Under the pieces are notes generated by a model. The model worked only from the letters and a program-made list of their open reading frames with translations. It did not search any database and had not been told where the DNA came from. Made by a program: the position numbers and the translations under genes. Below are positions 1-6,693 of a stretch of DNA of 27,810 bases, piece after piece; the stretch's first letter is position 1, and the number at the start of each line of letters is the position of its first letter. This DNA comes from Bacillota bacterium (GTDB lineage Bacteria > Bacillota > Clostridia > Tissierellales > Peptoniphilaceae), in contig JAEZZB010000107.1 of the NCBI GenBank assembly GCA_023442495.1, positions 1-27,810 of the forward strand, written 5' to 3'.

Positions 1-75
1 GTCGAGCAAAAAAACATTAAAAAAGGGTTGTTTTGTATACACAAAACAAATCATATAAAAAAGCTCTATGAATAA
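1..75 (+). pseudogene. Possible C-terminal tail of an unidentified ORF (IS transposase?)
   Basis: The frame starting at base 1 is open for 24 codons and ends at TAA 73-75; it would encode a Lys-rich tail ending in KKLYE. Nothing in it identifies a family. It is followed directly by a hairpin and an IS-like terminal sequence (83-127), so the end of a transposase gene running in from outside the window is plausible. In so AT-rich a sequence an open frame of this length can also occur by chance. Confidence 0.22.
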
Positions 76-82
76 GTGAGGA

Positions 83-127
83 TGCTGATTATAAAGAGTC
101 AGCACCCCCAACAGTTGACATAGAACC
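83..127. mobile_element. Possible right end of an ISL3-like insertion sequence
   Basis: A 6-bp stem (TGCTGA 83-88 with TCAGCA 99-104) runs into CCCCCAACAGTTGACATAGAACC. Read on the minus strand, 127 to about 105 gives GGTTCTATGTCAACTGTTGG and then more G. Elements of the ISL3 family typically have terminal repeats beginning GG(C/T)TCT, often followed by a GTCAA-like segment, so this looks like a terminal inverted repeat. The partner end lies outside the window and no transposase motif is visible, so the call rests on resemblance to remembered family ends. Confidence 0.3.
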
Positions 128-144
128 ATAAAATTGAACTTAAA

Positions 145-187
145 AAAGATTCATAATATCTGTATTATACAGTTATTATGAATCTTT
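145..187 (-). terminator. Intrinsic terminator of the lipid kinase gene
   Basis: Perfect 12-bp inverted repeat (145-156 and 176-187) with a 19-base loop. On the minus strand the stem is followed by a short T run. The kinase stop codon (176-178) lies inside the stem. Confidence 0.65.
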
Positions 188-1114
188 ATTACTTGGCTTA
201 AATATAGCTAATCTTAATTTCTTTGGCACTATTTCAAATTCTATATTAGTATAATATCTAATATTACCATCATTATTTGCAATCATAGGACCATCATGAG
301 ATTGAATTTTACCAGAAACTACTTTATGGTTGTGACTTACACCAAGTTTTAAATGCTTATCAGATTTGTACTTATTCATAAGAGACAAAAGTTTAAGTGG
401 CCCAAGATATTCAACAACATTTATATCTATAAATCCATCATCTATTTCAGCATAAGGTGTGGGCATGAATCCTGTTCCATAAAATTTACCATTGCATATT
501 GCATTTATAATCTTAGTGGTACCACCAGTTATTATTTTTCCATTTGCTAATTTTATTTCATAAGAATATCTATATGGCTTAATTTTTCCTAATGTTAAAA
601 GCACCCCCAATAGTATAGATAATTTATTAAATCTACCTAAATGTTTTTTTACATTTAAGGATTTCTCAAGTACAATACTTTCATAACCAAAGGCAGTAGC
701 ATTTACAGAATATTCATTATTTACTCTTATTAAATCTGTTTGTCTTATTTCTATATTATTAAATCCTTTAATGATATCTTTCAATTTCATTTTAGGATAT
801 ACAGTCCGTGCAAAATCATTTCCAGTTCCGTATGGTAAAAATCCAAAATATATATCTTCATCTGCAATTGCATTGACTGCTTCATTCACACTTCCATCAC
901 CACCAAGTACTATAATTAAGGAATGAGGATTTTGTTTTGCAAATTCAGTTGAATTATTTATAATTGATTTCTCATCTTGAGTTAGTAAAATATCGTATTT
1001 AGATTTATCTATATATTTATTAAATTCTTTTGAAATTAGTTTTTTAGTCTTCTTAGCGTCGTGCCCTCTGCTACTGATAATGACTAAAACTTTATTAAAG
1101 TCATTTAAATTCAT
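176..1114 (-). CDS. YegS/DgkB-type diacylglycerol (lipid) kinase
   Basis: 312-residue soluble or peripheral enzyme of the DAGK catalytic family (YegS/BmrU/DgkB). Diagnostic motifs are visible: GGDGSVNEA at residues 71-79 (nucleotide-binding loop) and GTGNDFAR at 96-103. Length matches the family (about 290-310). Family members phosphorylate diacylglycerol or related lipids with ATP, recycling DAG made during lipoteichoic acid synthesis to phosphatidic acid; the exact substrate cannot be read from sequence. The ATG at 1112-1114 is preceded by GAGGG. The gene lies 50 bases downstream of the yneA-like gene on the same strand with no clear terminator between them, so read-through from the LexA-controlled promoter is likely. 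Confidence 0.9.
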   Translation of the reverse strand: MNLNDFNKVLVIISSRGHDAKKTKKLISKEFNKYIDKSKYDILLTQDEKSIINNSTEFAKQNPHSLIIVLGGDGSVNEAVNAIADEDIYFGFLPYGTGNDFARTVYPKMKLKDIIKGFNNIEIRQTDLIRVNNEYSVNATAFGYESIVLEKSLNVKKHLGRFNKLSILLGVLLTLGKIKPYRYSYEIKLANGKIITGGTTKIINAICNGKFYGTGFMPTPYAEIDDGFIDINVVEYLGPLKLLSLMNKYKSDKHLKLGVSHNHKVVSGKIQSHDGPMIANNDGNIRYYTNIEFEIVPKKLRLAIFKPSNKDS

Positions 1115-1164
1115 TATCCCTCACTTATAAAGATAATTTTATCATAAGTAGGGGATATTTTACA

Positions 1165-1461
1165 CTATTTTGCAGGAATATATAACTTTTCACCAGGATT
1201 TAAATTAGAATTTTGCATTTTGTTTAATTGCTGTATATCATATACTATTTCACGTATATCTCTTCTAGAATCTATTTTTTCTGCAATAGACCATAATGTA
1301 TCTCCTTGTTTAACCACTATACTATTGCTTGAAACAGATTTACCTTCTACAAAATAGCTTGTAGTTAAACTTACCAATATATAAGATATTAGGAAGATAA
1401 TCATCATTGTTATTAATATAAATCTTTCAAATTTTTTTCTATCTTTAATTCTGAATTTCAT
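1165..1461 (-). CDS. yneA: YneA-like SOS cell-division suppressor (TM + LysM)
   Basis: 98-residue protein with a basic cytoplasmic N-terminus, one membrane segment (about 14-35) and a LysM domain (about 48-96, starting VVKQGDTLWSIAEK and ending with GEKLYIP). This architecture, the size and the position divergent from lexA match YneA of Bacillus and relatives, an extracytoplasmic inhibitor that delays septum completion during the SOS response. The start codon is preceded by GGAGG (1468-1472). Two LexA boxes lie on its promoter. Sequence divergence between YneA proteins is high, so the name rests on architecture plus context rather than close similarity. Confidence 0.75.
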   Translation of the reverse strand: MKFRIKDRKKFERFILITMMIIFLISYILVSLTTSYFVEGKSVSSNSIVVKQGDTLWSIAEKIDSRRDIREIVYDIQQLNKMQNSNLNPGEKLYIPAK

Positions 1462-1472
1462 ATATAACCTCC

Positions 1473-1484
1473 GAACGTTTGTTC
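1473..1484. promoter_or_regulatory. LexA box 1
   Basis: GAACGTTTGTTC matches the Gram-positive LexA (DinR) operator core GAAC-N4-GTTC. It sits between the yneA -10 and its Shine-Dalgarno sequence, in the 5' leader, where bound LexA would block transcription start or elongation. Confidence 0.85.
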
Positions 1485-1498
1485 TTTAACTTAACTAT

Positions 1499-1527
1499 AT
1501 AATATCAGAACATTTGTTCGATGTCAA
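1499..1527 (-). promoter_or_regulatory. SigA promoter of the yneA-like gene
   Basis: On the minus strand: TTGACA (1522-1527), a 17-base spacer, TATTAT (1499-1504). The spacer contains the whole of LexA box 2, so repressor and RNA polymerase should compete directly. Confidence 0.8.
1508..1519. promoter_or_regulatory. LexA box 2
   Basis: GAACATTTGTTC, a full match to GAAC-N4-GTTC, lying between the -35 and -10 of the yneA promoter. Confidence 0.88.
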
Positions 1528-1535
1528 ATAAAAAA

Positions 1536-1547
1536 GAACATTTGTTT
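1536..1547. promoter_or_regulatory. LexA box 3
   Basis: GAACATTTGTTT, one base from the full palindrome. It overlaps the -35 element of the lexA promoter (1542-1547) and so probably mediates autoregulation. Confidence 0.75.
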
Positions 1548-1570
1548 TTATTTTATTTTCTTGTTATAAT
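1542..1570 (+). promoter_or_regulatory. SigA promoter of lexA
   Basis: TTGTTT (1542-1547), 17-base spacer, TATAAT (1565-1570), 22 bases before the lexA ATG. Confidence 0.75.
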
Positions 1571-1591
1571 ATTATTGAAAAGAGGTATTCG

Positions 1592-2188
1592 ATGAAAGCA
1601 AGAGTTCAAAAAGTATATGACTTTATTAAAAATTATATTACAGATTATAATTATTCTCCGTCAGTTAGAGAAATTCAAAATGCGTTGAAAATCAAATCAA
1701 CATCTACTGTTCAATCAGATATAAAAGAACTAATAGAATTAGGTTTAATAAGAAGACCAGACTTAAAGAGTAGATCACTAGTATTGGTAGAAGATAATAT
1801 TCAAAAAGAAGAAACTGTAGATATTCCGATAGTAGGGGATGTAGCTGCAGGTAATCCAATACTTGCAATAGAAGATATTGAAGATTATTTTCCAATACCA
1901 GCTCATATAGCGAAAAGTGGGGAGTATTTCATGTTAAATATTAAAGGTGATTCAATGATTGAAGCAGGAATATTTGATGGAGATTTAATACTTGTCAAAA
2001 AAACAAATTATGCAAACCATGGAGATATAATTGTAGCTTTGATTGATGATAGTGCTACAGTTAAAAGACTTTATGATAAAAATGGTCAAGTAATGCTTAT
2101 TCCAGAAAACTCTACAATGGAACCAATTATACCTGATAACTTGGAAATTTTAGGAAAAGTTATTTCATTGTTTAGAGAACATATATAA
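1592..2188 (+). CDS. lexA: LexA, SOS repressor with self-cleaving peptidase domain
   Basis: 198 residues, the usual LexA length. The N-terminal winged helix (about 1-65, with YSPSVREIQNAL as recognition region) is followed by an S24 peptidase domain. The scissile Ala-Gly pair is A86-G87 (VGDVAAGNP), the nucleophile is S121 in GDSM and the general base is K158 in ATVKRL. RecA filaments on single-stranded DNA trigger the self-cleavage that derepresses SOS genes. The ATG follows AAGAGG. The promoter carries LexA box 3 and the divergent yneA-like gene carries boxes 1 and 2, the arrangement known from Bacillus and relatives. Confidence 0.97.
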   Translation: MKARVQKVYDFIKNYITDYNYSPSVREIQNALKIKSTSTVQSDIKELIELGLIRRPDLKSRSLVLVEDNIQKEETVDIPIVGDVAAGNPILAIEDIEDYFPIPAHIAKSGEYFMLNIKGDSMIEAGIFDGDLILVKKTNYANHGDIIVALIDDSATVKRLYDKNGQVMLIPENSTMEPIIPDNLEILGKVISLFREHI

Positions 2189-2223
2189 AATAATTTTAAA
2201 AGCATCAATACAGTATTAATTTT

Positions 2224-2257
2224 AAATATCTATTAGTATAATAAATAATAGATATTT
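2224..2257 (+). terminator. AT-only hairpin downstream of lexA
   Basis: Perfect 12-bp inverted repeat (2224-2235 and 2246-2257) with a 10-base loop, containing only one G-C pair. It could serve as a weak terminator or 3' stabiliser for lexA. The stem has little G-C and no long T tail. Confidence 0.35.
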
Positions 2258-2311
2258 TATTAGAATTATATATTAAAAGATATTAAATAAGATAAAATTT
2301 CTACAAAATTA

Positions 2312-2335
2312 AAAATGGAGAAGATTTTCCATTTT
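2312..2335 (+). terminator. Second weak hairpin downstream of lexA
   Basis: 8-bp stem AAAATGGA (2312-2319) with TCCATTTT (2328-2335). The T run is part of the stem. The rest of the 272-base gap between lexA and the recombinase shows no gene. Confidence 0.3.
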
Positions 2336-2405
2336 ATTAAAATAAAAATTGAAAAAATTCAAAGAAAATAATTTTAATAATCAATTATTGATAATATCAA
2401 AACTA

Positions 2406-2438
2406 AAAAATGCTTGCTAATCATTAACAAGCATTTTT
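2406..2438. terminator. Bidirectional intrinsic terminator between lexA and the xer gene
   Basis: Perfect 11-bp stem (2406-2416 and 2428-2438), AAAAATGCTTG with CAAGCATTTTT. It is flanked by A on one side and T on the other, so it can work for both convergent genes. Confidence 0.8.
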
Positions 2439-2460
2439 CAATAAATTAAATAAAATCCGA

Positions 2461-3432
2461 CTAATCTTCAATCGAAACATCCTTCAATGGATTTGAACTT
2501 ATAGCACCTTTAACACTTTCATCAGCAACATGAGTATATATCTGTGTTGTGGCGATTGATGTATGACCTAAAACATTTTGCAAGGTTCTAATATCTACGC
2601 CTTCGCGATACATAAGTGTTGCCGCGGTATGTCTTAATTTATGCGTTGAATATTTTGTAGTATCAAAACCAGCCTTAAGTAAGTATTTTTCAATCATGTG
2701 TTGAATGGCTCTATTACTCATTCTTCTATGTCTATTTGAAAGGAATAGGGCTTTTTCATTTTCAACTTCCGGTCTTATACTTAAATATTCATCAATTGCA
2801 AGCTTTGATGCTTCAGTCATATAGACAAGTCTTTCTTTATTTCCTTTACCGACAACTGTAAATTCCATTCCTTTAATAGAATCAATATTTATAGATGCAA
2901 GTTCAGAAAGTCTTATACCAGTAGTTAAAAATAATAAAACAATTGCAAAATCTCTATATCTATGGAATTGATTTTTTCCCTGGCTTATAGTATGCAACAG
3001 CTTCTTAGACTCATCCAAAGTTAAATAAACAGGATTTCTTTTCTTTTGCTTTGGAAGTTCAAGCTCAAGCGTTGGATTTTCATCAAGAGATTTATCAACT
3101 GTAGTAAGATATTTATAAAAAGTTCGTAAACTTGAAACTTTTCTTGCTCTTGTAGTCGAAGAATTATCACGAGCATTATCTCTATATGAAATATAGCTAT
3201 GAAGGTCAATTACGGTGATTCCCTCAAGATCCCTGATACGAAGCTTGCGAATATCGATATCTTCAATTTCAGCATCGTCATCATAATCGACAAGTCTCAA
3301 ACGATATGCCATAAACTTAAGATATAGCCTAATATCATAATAATATTCATTTACTGTATTTATTGATAGCCCTTTAATTGTTTTAAGATAAGATAAAAAG
3401 TCATCAACAAAAATTGGAACATCCTTGTACAT
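2461..3432 (-). CDS. XerC/XerD-type tyrosine recombinase
   Basis: 323-residue integrase of the Xer type. An N-terminal SAM-like core-binding domain (about 1-110) precedes the catalytic domain, which has all six expected residues: R174 (TGIRLSEL), K199 (GKGNKERLV), H264 and R267 (HKLRHTA), H290 (LGHTS) and nucleophile Y299 (QIYTH). These enzymes resolve chromosome dimers at dif. The ATG at 3430-3432 is preceded by GGAG and fits Xer N-termini. The open frame continues upstream into the glutathione peroxidase gene on the other strand, but that extension is not a plausible coding region. No attachment-site or phage genes adjoin it, so a housekeeping role is more likely than element mobility. Whether it is XerC, XerD or a single XerS-like enzyme cannot be decided here. 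Confidence 0.88.
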   Translation of the reverse strand: MYKDVPIFVDDFLSYLKTIKGLSINTVNEYYYDIRLYLKFMAYRLRLVDYDDDAEIEDIDIRKLRIRDLEGITVIDLHSYISYRDNARDNSSTTRARKVSSLRTFYKYLTTVDKSLDENPTLELELPKQKKRNPVYLTLDESKKLLHTISQGKNQFHRYRDFAIVLLFLTTGIRLSELASINIDSIKGMEFTVVGKGNKERLVYMTEASKLAIDEYLSIRPEVENEKALFLSNRHRRMSNRAIQHMIEKYLLKAGFDTTKYSTHKLRHTAATLMYREGVDIRTLQNVLGHTSIATTQIYTHVADESVKGAISSNPLKDVSIED

Positions 3433-3533
3433 ACTAACTCCATTTATACTTTGATTATAGAAATAGTATATCATATAATAAAAATATAAATAAATTTGAT
3501 TATTAAAAATGGTATTTTTAGCCATATTAAGGG

Positions 3534-3539
3534 TATAAT
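3534..3539 (+). promoter_or_regulatory. Probable -10 of the glutathione peroxidase promoter
   Basis: TATAAT lies 35 bases before the ATG in the divergent spacer. No convincing -35 is seen at 16-18 bases upstream. Confidence 0.4.
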
Positions 3540-3574
3540 AAATTAATAACTCAAGGATATATAAAGGAGTAAAT

Positions 3575-4051
3575 ATGACAAGCATATATGATTTTACAGT
3601 AAAAGATATAAATGGTAAAGATTTTGAAATGAGTTCACTTAAAAATAAAGTGGTATTAATTGTAAATACAGCAAGTAAATGCGGATTTACACCACAATTC
3701 GAAGGTCTTGAAAAATTATATAAAGAATATAAAGACAAAGATTTTGTAATCATAGGATTTCCATGCAATCAATTTGGTGGACAAGATCCAAAGGATAATT
3801 CAGAAATAGCTTCATTTTGCGAACTAAATTATGGTGTAACATTCCCAATGATGGCAAAAATTAAGGTAAATGGCAAGGAAGAACATCCACTATATACCTA
3901 TTTAAAATCTCAAAAAGGTGGCTTAATGGGGGATAGAATTAAATGGAATTTTACTAAATTCTTAATCTCTAAATATGGGGAAGTAGTGGACAGATTCGCA
4001 CCTAAAATAAAACCTGAGGAATTAGTAGAGGAAATTGAGAAGTTATTATAG
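3575..4051 (+). CDS. Glutathione peroxidase family (Cys type, probably thioredoxin-dependent)
   Basis: 158-residue thioredoxin-fold peroxidase of the GPx/BtuE family, which reduces hydrogen peroxide and organic hydroperoxides. Peroxidatic C36 is in NTASKCGFT (Cys in place of selenocysteine), and Q70 (FGGQDP) and W124 (WNFTKF) complete the catalytic tetrad with Asn. C64 lies in FPCNQF, and C82 in [13 protein letters not shown] is at the place of the resolving Cys in thioredoxin-dependent members, so the reductant is more likely thioredoxin than glutathione. Cytoplasmic, no signal peptide. RBS AAGGAG precedes the ATG. Divergent from the recombinase gene; apparently monocistronic. Confidence 0.92.
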   Translation: MTSIYDFTVKDINGKDFEMSSLKNKVVLIVNTASKCGFTPQFEGLEKLYKEYKDKDFVIIGFPCNQFGGQDPKDNSEIASFCELNYGVTFPMMAKIKVNGKEEHPLYTYLKSQKGGLMGDRIKWNFTKFLISKYGEVVDRFAPKIKPEELVEEIEKLL

Positions 4052-4083
4052 ATAAATTAGTTTATTAAAACAACACTAAACAT

Positions 4084-4112
4084 TTGATTATAATTTACTA
4101 AAATGATAAACT
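4084..4112 (+). promoter_or_regulatory. Promoter of the DUF4038 glycosidase gene
   Basis: TTGATT (4084-4089), 17-base spacer, TAAACT (4107-4112) with an extended TGA just before it. The 9-mer TGATAAACT recurs at the same place in the promoter of the lacI-type gene (6523-6551, minus strand). Confidence 0.55.
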
Positions 4113-4138
4113 GTAGAAAAGATGTTTAGGAGTGTAAT

Positions 4139-5410
4139 ATGTTTGAAATTAAAAACAATATATTTTATTTTAATAATAAACCTGAGTTTATTTTAGCTGA
4201 TACATGTTGGAGTGCATTTACAAATGCTACAATAGATGATTGGAAATTTTATATAGACTACCGTGCAAAGCAAGGTTTTAACGTAATTCAAGTTAATTTA
4301 TTAAGACAATGGGATGCAAGCTCATCTAATCTAGAATTAGAGCCATTCGAAATAGGTGAAAATGGTAAATTTAATTTTAATAAAAGAAATGATTTATACT
4401 TTAATCGTGCCTATGAGATGATGAAATACGCAAAGGATAAAGGAATTACTATCGCTTTGGTATTATTATGGGCGAACTATCTTCCAGATACATGGGCTAC
4501 TAAATTACGTGAAACAAATAGATTTCCAAAAGAAAATATAGATGAATATATTGATTTTGTAGTAGAAAAATATGATGAATTAAACCCGATATATATTATA
4601 AGTGGAGACACTGATTTTCCAACGGATGAAGTTATTTTAGAATATTATAATAAAGCTTTAAATAGGGTAAAAGAGAAGTCTCATTCTGCCATAACAACAT
4701 TACATATAAGAGGTAGGGAGGATTATATTCCTGAAGTATTAATAAATAATAATAATTTAGGGTTTTATATGTATCAATCAGGACATAATATTGATTTTCA
4801 AAATATGGGATATGTTTTGGCTGAGAAATTTAGTTATTTTTCACCGAAACGTCCAGTAATTAATTCAGAACCTTGCTATGAGATGATGGGTTATAGTAGA
4901 AAAGTGTATGGTAGATTTTCAAGAGAAGATGTTAGAAGAATTGCATGGCAAAGTGTATTTGCGGGTGCAAATGCGGGTTTGACTTATGGCGCGCATGGTA
5001 TTTGGTCTTGGCATAATGAACAAAATGATTTTGATTCTGATATAGGAGAAGCGTTTGAAACACCATATGATTGGAGAGATGCATTGAAATTTAATGGAGC
5101 TTGGGACTATGCATTTCTTAGACAATTTGTACTTGAGGAACAGATGTATAATGGTCAGGCAAATCAAGATATTTTATTGAATGAAACTGATGAAATAAGA
5201 GTTATGGAAGCAAATAATAATATATTTATCTATGTCCCTTCAAATATCAAATTAAAAATAAAGGGTGACCTTTCAGGTAAGAATATTTATTATATAGATT
5301 TAGAAAGCAAAAATAGATGTAAAATTCAATCATCATTCAACGCTGAGCATAATTACACAATTATTAATATGCATAGATTCAATAGGGATGCAGTTTTGGT
5401 TATAAAATAA
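4139..5410 (+). CDS. DUF4038 / GH140-like intracellular glycoside hydrolase (candidate apiosidase)
   Basis: 423 residues with no signal peptide, so cytoplasmic. The N-terminal (beta/alpha)8 part fits DUF4038: FILADTCWSAF near 18-27 and GFNVIQVNLLRQWD at 46-59. The C-terminal stretch (about 345-423) fits the small beta-sandwich domain that usually follows. The characterised member of this group, a Bacteroides GH140 apiosidase, uses an Asp and a Glu about 100 residues apart; here D157 (ISGDTDF) and E244 (INSEPCYE) are well placed. GH140 removes D-apiose from rhamnogalacturonan II side chains. The neighbouring transketolase/FGGY/isomerase operon supports a role in releasing a pentose. The specificity is inferred: most DUF4038 proteins are uncharacterised. 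RBS GGAG precedes the ATG. Confidence 0.75.
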   Translation: MFEIKNNIFYFNNKPEFILADTCWSAFTNATIDDWKFYIDYRAKQGFNVIQVNLLRQWDASSSNLELEPFEIGENGKFNFNKRNDLYFNRAYEMMKYAKDKGITIALVLLWANYLPDTWATKLRETNRFPKENIDEYIDFVVEKYDELNPIYIISGDTDFPTDEVILEYYNKALNRVKEKSHSAITTLHIRGREDYIPEVLINNNNLGFYMYQSGHNIDFQNMGYVLAEKFSYFSPKRPVINSEPCYEMMGYSRKVYGRFSREDVRRIAWQSVFAGANAGLTYGAHGIWSWHNEQNDFDSDIGEAFETPYDWRDALKFNGAWDYAFLRQFVLEEQMYNGQANQDILLNETDEIRVMEANNNIFIYVPSNIKLKIKGDLSGKNIYYIDLESKNRCKIQSSFNAEHNYTIINMHRFNRDAVLVIK

Positions 5411-5416
5411 TATAAT

Positions 5417-5460
5417 AAAGGCTATAAATGACATTTAAGTAGACGTCATTTATAGCCTTT
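5417..5460. terminator. Bidirectional terminator between glycosidase and lacI-type gene
   Basis: Perfect 16-bp stem (5417-5432 and 5445-5460) with a 12-base loop, A-rich on the left flank and T-rich on the right. It sits between two convergent genes and is among the strongest hairpins in the window. Confidence 0.9.
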
Positions 5461-5467
5461 TATCTTA

Positions 5468-6487
5468 TTATTTAGTAGAATTTCTTATAATTAATTCATT
5501 TCCAATTAAAATTTGACTTGGAACATACTTTTCATTATTTAACCTATTAATTAATTTATTTATACATTGCTTTGCAATTTCTTTAGAGTTTACATCAATA
5601 GTTGTTAATTCTGGAGAAATAACTTTAGATTCAGGAATATTATCGAATCCAATCACAGATACATCTTCAGGTATTCTTATACCATTTCTTTGAAGTGTTT
5701 TAATTAAAGATATTGCAATATAGTCATTATCACATACAAAAGCACTAGGTAATTTTTCGAAATTTATTGAATCTGTTTCTGAACTAATTACATTACCAGT
5801 TAAACTATAAATATAATTATCATCTATATTCATATTATTATCTTTCATAGCTTTTTTATAGCCTGAAAATCTTTGGTCAAAATTTGATATATTAGGCAAT
5901 CCTTTAATATAACCTATATCCTTATACCCCTTATCTATTAGATATTTAGTAGAAGTATATGCTCCGTGAAAATTATTTATAGATACATAATCGTAATTTG
6001 TATGTAAATGACATGAATCAATAATAACAGTATTAGGAAATTTTCCAATAAATTTATCAATAAATTCAATTGATAATGACGTTCCTAATAATATAATACC
6101 ATCAGATTTTTGAGAATGTTCTAGTTCTTCTAATTCTATTTCAGAATTATCTAATGAAATAGAATTAATGATTAAAGAGACTTTATAATCATTTGATAAT
6201 TGTGATAAATCTTGCAATAGTTCACTAAAAAAGGGTGTTGACTGATAGTTATTAGTTATAAAACTGTCGTTTGTACAGGCAACAAATCTAATTGTATATA
6301 TTTCTTCATGATTTGTATTAATTTCATTACTTTTAGACTTTCTTAGGGGAATATAATTCTGATCATTTGCTATTTGTTTAATTTCTGCACGTCTTTCCTC
6401 ACTAATTCCAGGTTTATCATTTAAAGCTAAGGATACGGCAGCTTTTGAAACGCCTGCTAACTTAGCTATATCTTCAAGTTTAATCAT
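5468..6487 (-). CDS. LacI-family transcriptional regulator of the sugar locus
   Basis: 339 residues. N-terminal LacI helix-turn-helix (KLEDIAKLAGVSKAAVSLAL at 3-22, hinge ending near 60) followed by a periplasmic-binding-protein-like sugar domain (SDGIILLG, IGYIKG, SAFVCDND, VIGFDN). The start chosen is ATG 6485-6487, which has GGAGG (6493-6497) ahead of it and begins at the family-typical MIKLEDIAK; an ATG seven codons upstream lies before that RBS and is unlikely. It is divergent from the isomerase operon and convergent with the glycosidase, and a central-CG palindrome typical of LacI operators lies in the operon promoter. It is probably a repressor released by a sugar or sugar phosphate. 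No HPr-Ser-P dependence is evident, so it is a local regulator rather than CcpA. Confidence 0.9.
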   Translation of the reverse strand: MIKLEDIAKLAGVSKAAVSLALNDKPGISEERRAEIKQIANDQNYIPLRKSKSNEINTNHEEIYTIRFVACTNDSFITNNYQSTPFFSELLQDLSQLSNDYKVSLIINSISLDNSEIELEELEHSQKSDGIILLGTSLSIEFIDKFIGKFPNTVIIDSCHLHTNYDYVSINNFHGAYTSTKYLIDKGYKDIGYIKGLPNISNFDQRFSGYKKAMKDNNMNIDDNYIYSLTGNVISSETDSINFEKLPSAFVCDNDYIAISLIKTLQRNGIRIPEDVSVIGFDNIPESKVISPELTTIDVNSKEIAKQCINKLINRLNNEKYVPSQILIGNELIIRNSTK

Positions 6488-6522
6488 AATTTCCTCCAAA
6501 AAATTCATATATCATAAAATTA

Positions 6523-6551
6523 AGTTTATCACTAAATTAAATATAATTCAA
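6523..6551 (-). promoter_or_regulatory. Promoter of the lacI-type regulator gene
   Basis: On the minus strand: TTGAAT (6546-6551), 17-base spacer, TGA then TAAACT (6523-6528). The layout and the 9-mer TGATAAACT match the glycosidase promoter. Confidence 0.55.
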
Positions 6552-6569
6552 CATAGTTTAGTTAATTTT

Positions 6570-6591
6570 AGTTTAACAACTTTGCTAAACT
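6570..6591. promoter_or_regulatory. Inverted repeat in the lacI/operon spacer, possible operator
   Basis: AGTTTA (6570-6575) and TAAACT (6586-6591) with a 10-base spacer, giving one helical turn and a half between half-site centres. It lies upstream of both divergent promoters. In AT-rich DNA a 6-bp dyad is weak evidence. Confidence 0.3.
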
Positions 6592-6630
6592 CTAACAATT
6601 AAATTAGTAAACTTATTCACTAAATTTAAG

Positions 6631-6659
6631 TTGACAAAACGTTTTCCTAATGTTATTAT
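6631..6659 (+). promoter_or_regulatory. SigA promoter of the sugar operon
   Basis: Consensus TTGACA (6631-6636), 17-base spacer, TATTAT (6654-6659), 34 bases before the isomerase ATG. One of the best promoters in the window. Confidence 0.88.
6636..6645. promoter_or_regulatory. LacI-family operator (or cre-like site) in promoter spacer
   Basis: AAAACGTTTT is a perfect palindrome with the central CG typical of LacI/CcpA operators. It overlaps the last base of the -35 and fills the first half of the spacer, so bound repressor would exclude RNA polymerase. The adjacent regulator is the simplest ligand; CcpA could also bind, although the outer cre positions fit only partly. Confidence 0.7.
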
Positions 6660-6683
6660 TAAGTTAAGTTAAGTTAAATTAAG
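6659..6683 (+). repeat. Five tandem TTAAG-type pentamers in the operon leader
   Basis: Units TTAAG, TTAAG, TTAAG, TTAAA, TTAAG run without a break from the -10 into the AAGGAGG Shine-Dalgarno of the isomerase gene. Copy-number change would alter the -10 to start distance in 5-base steps. Confidence 0.8.
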
Positions 6684-6693
6684 GAGGATACAT

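Noticed and set aside
3433..3768. N-terminal extension of the Xer recombinase up to position 3768
   Set aside because: It runs antisense through the promoter and start of the glutathione peroxidase gene; the ATG at 3430-3432 has a good RBS and gives the normal Xer length.
4919..5167. Antisense ORF within the glycosidase gene, and similar short ORFs at 353, 1704, 3021, 11292, 12000, 13100, 14093, 15288, 15338, 15708, 18369, 22779 and 23114
   Set aside because: They overlap clear genes in other frames and have no RBS or protein-like features.
6636..6645. Assignment of the palindrome as a true CcpA cre site
   Set aside because: The outer cre positions fit only partly, and a dedicated LacI-family regulator is encoded next to it.
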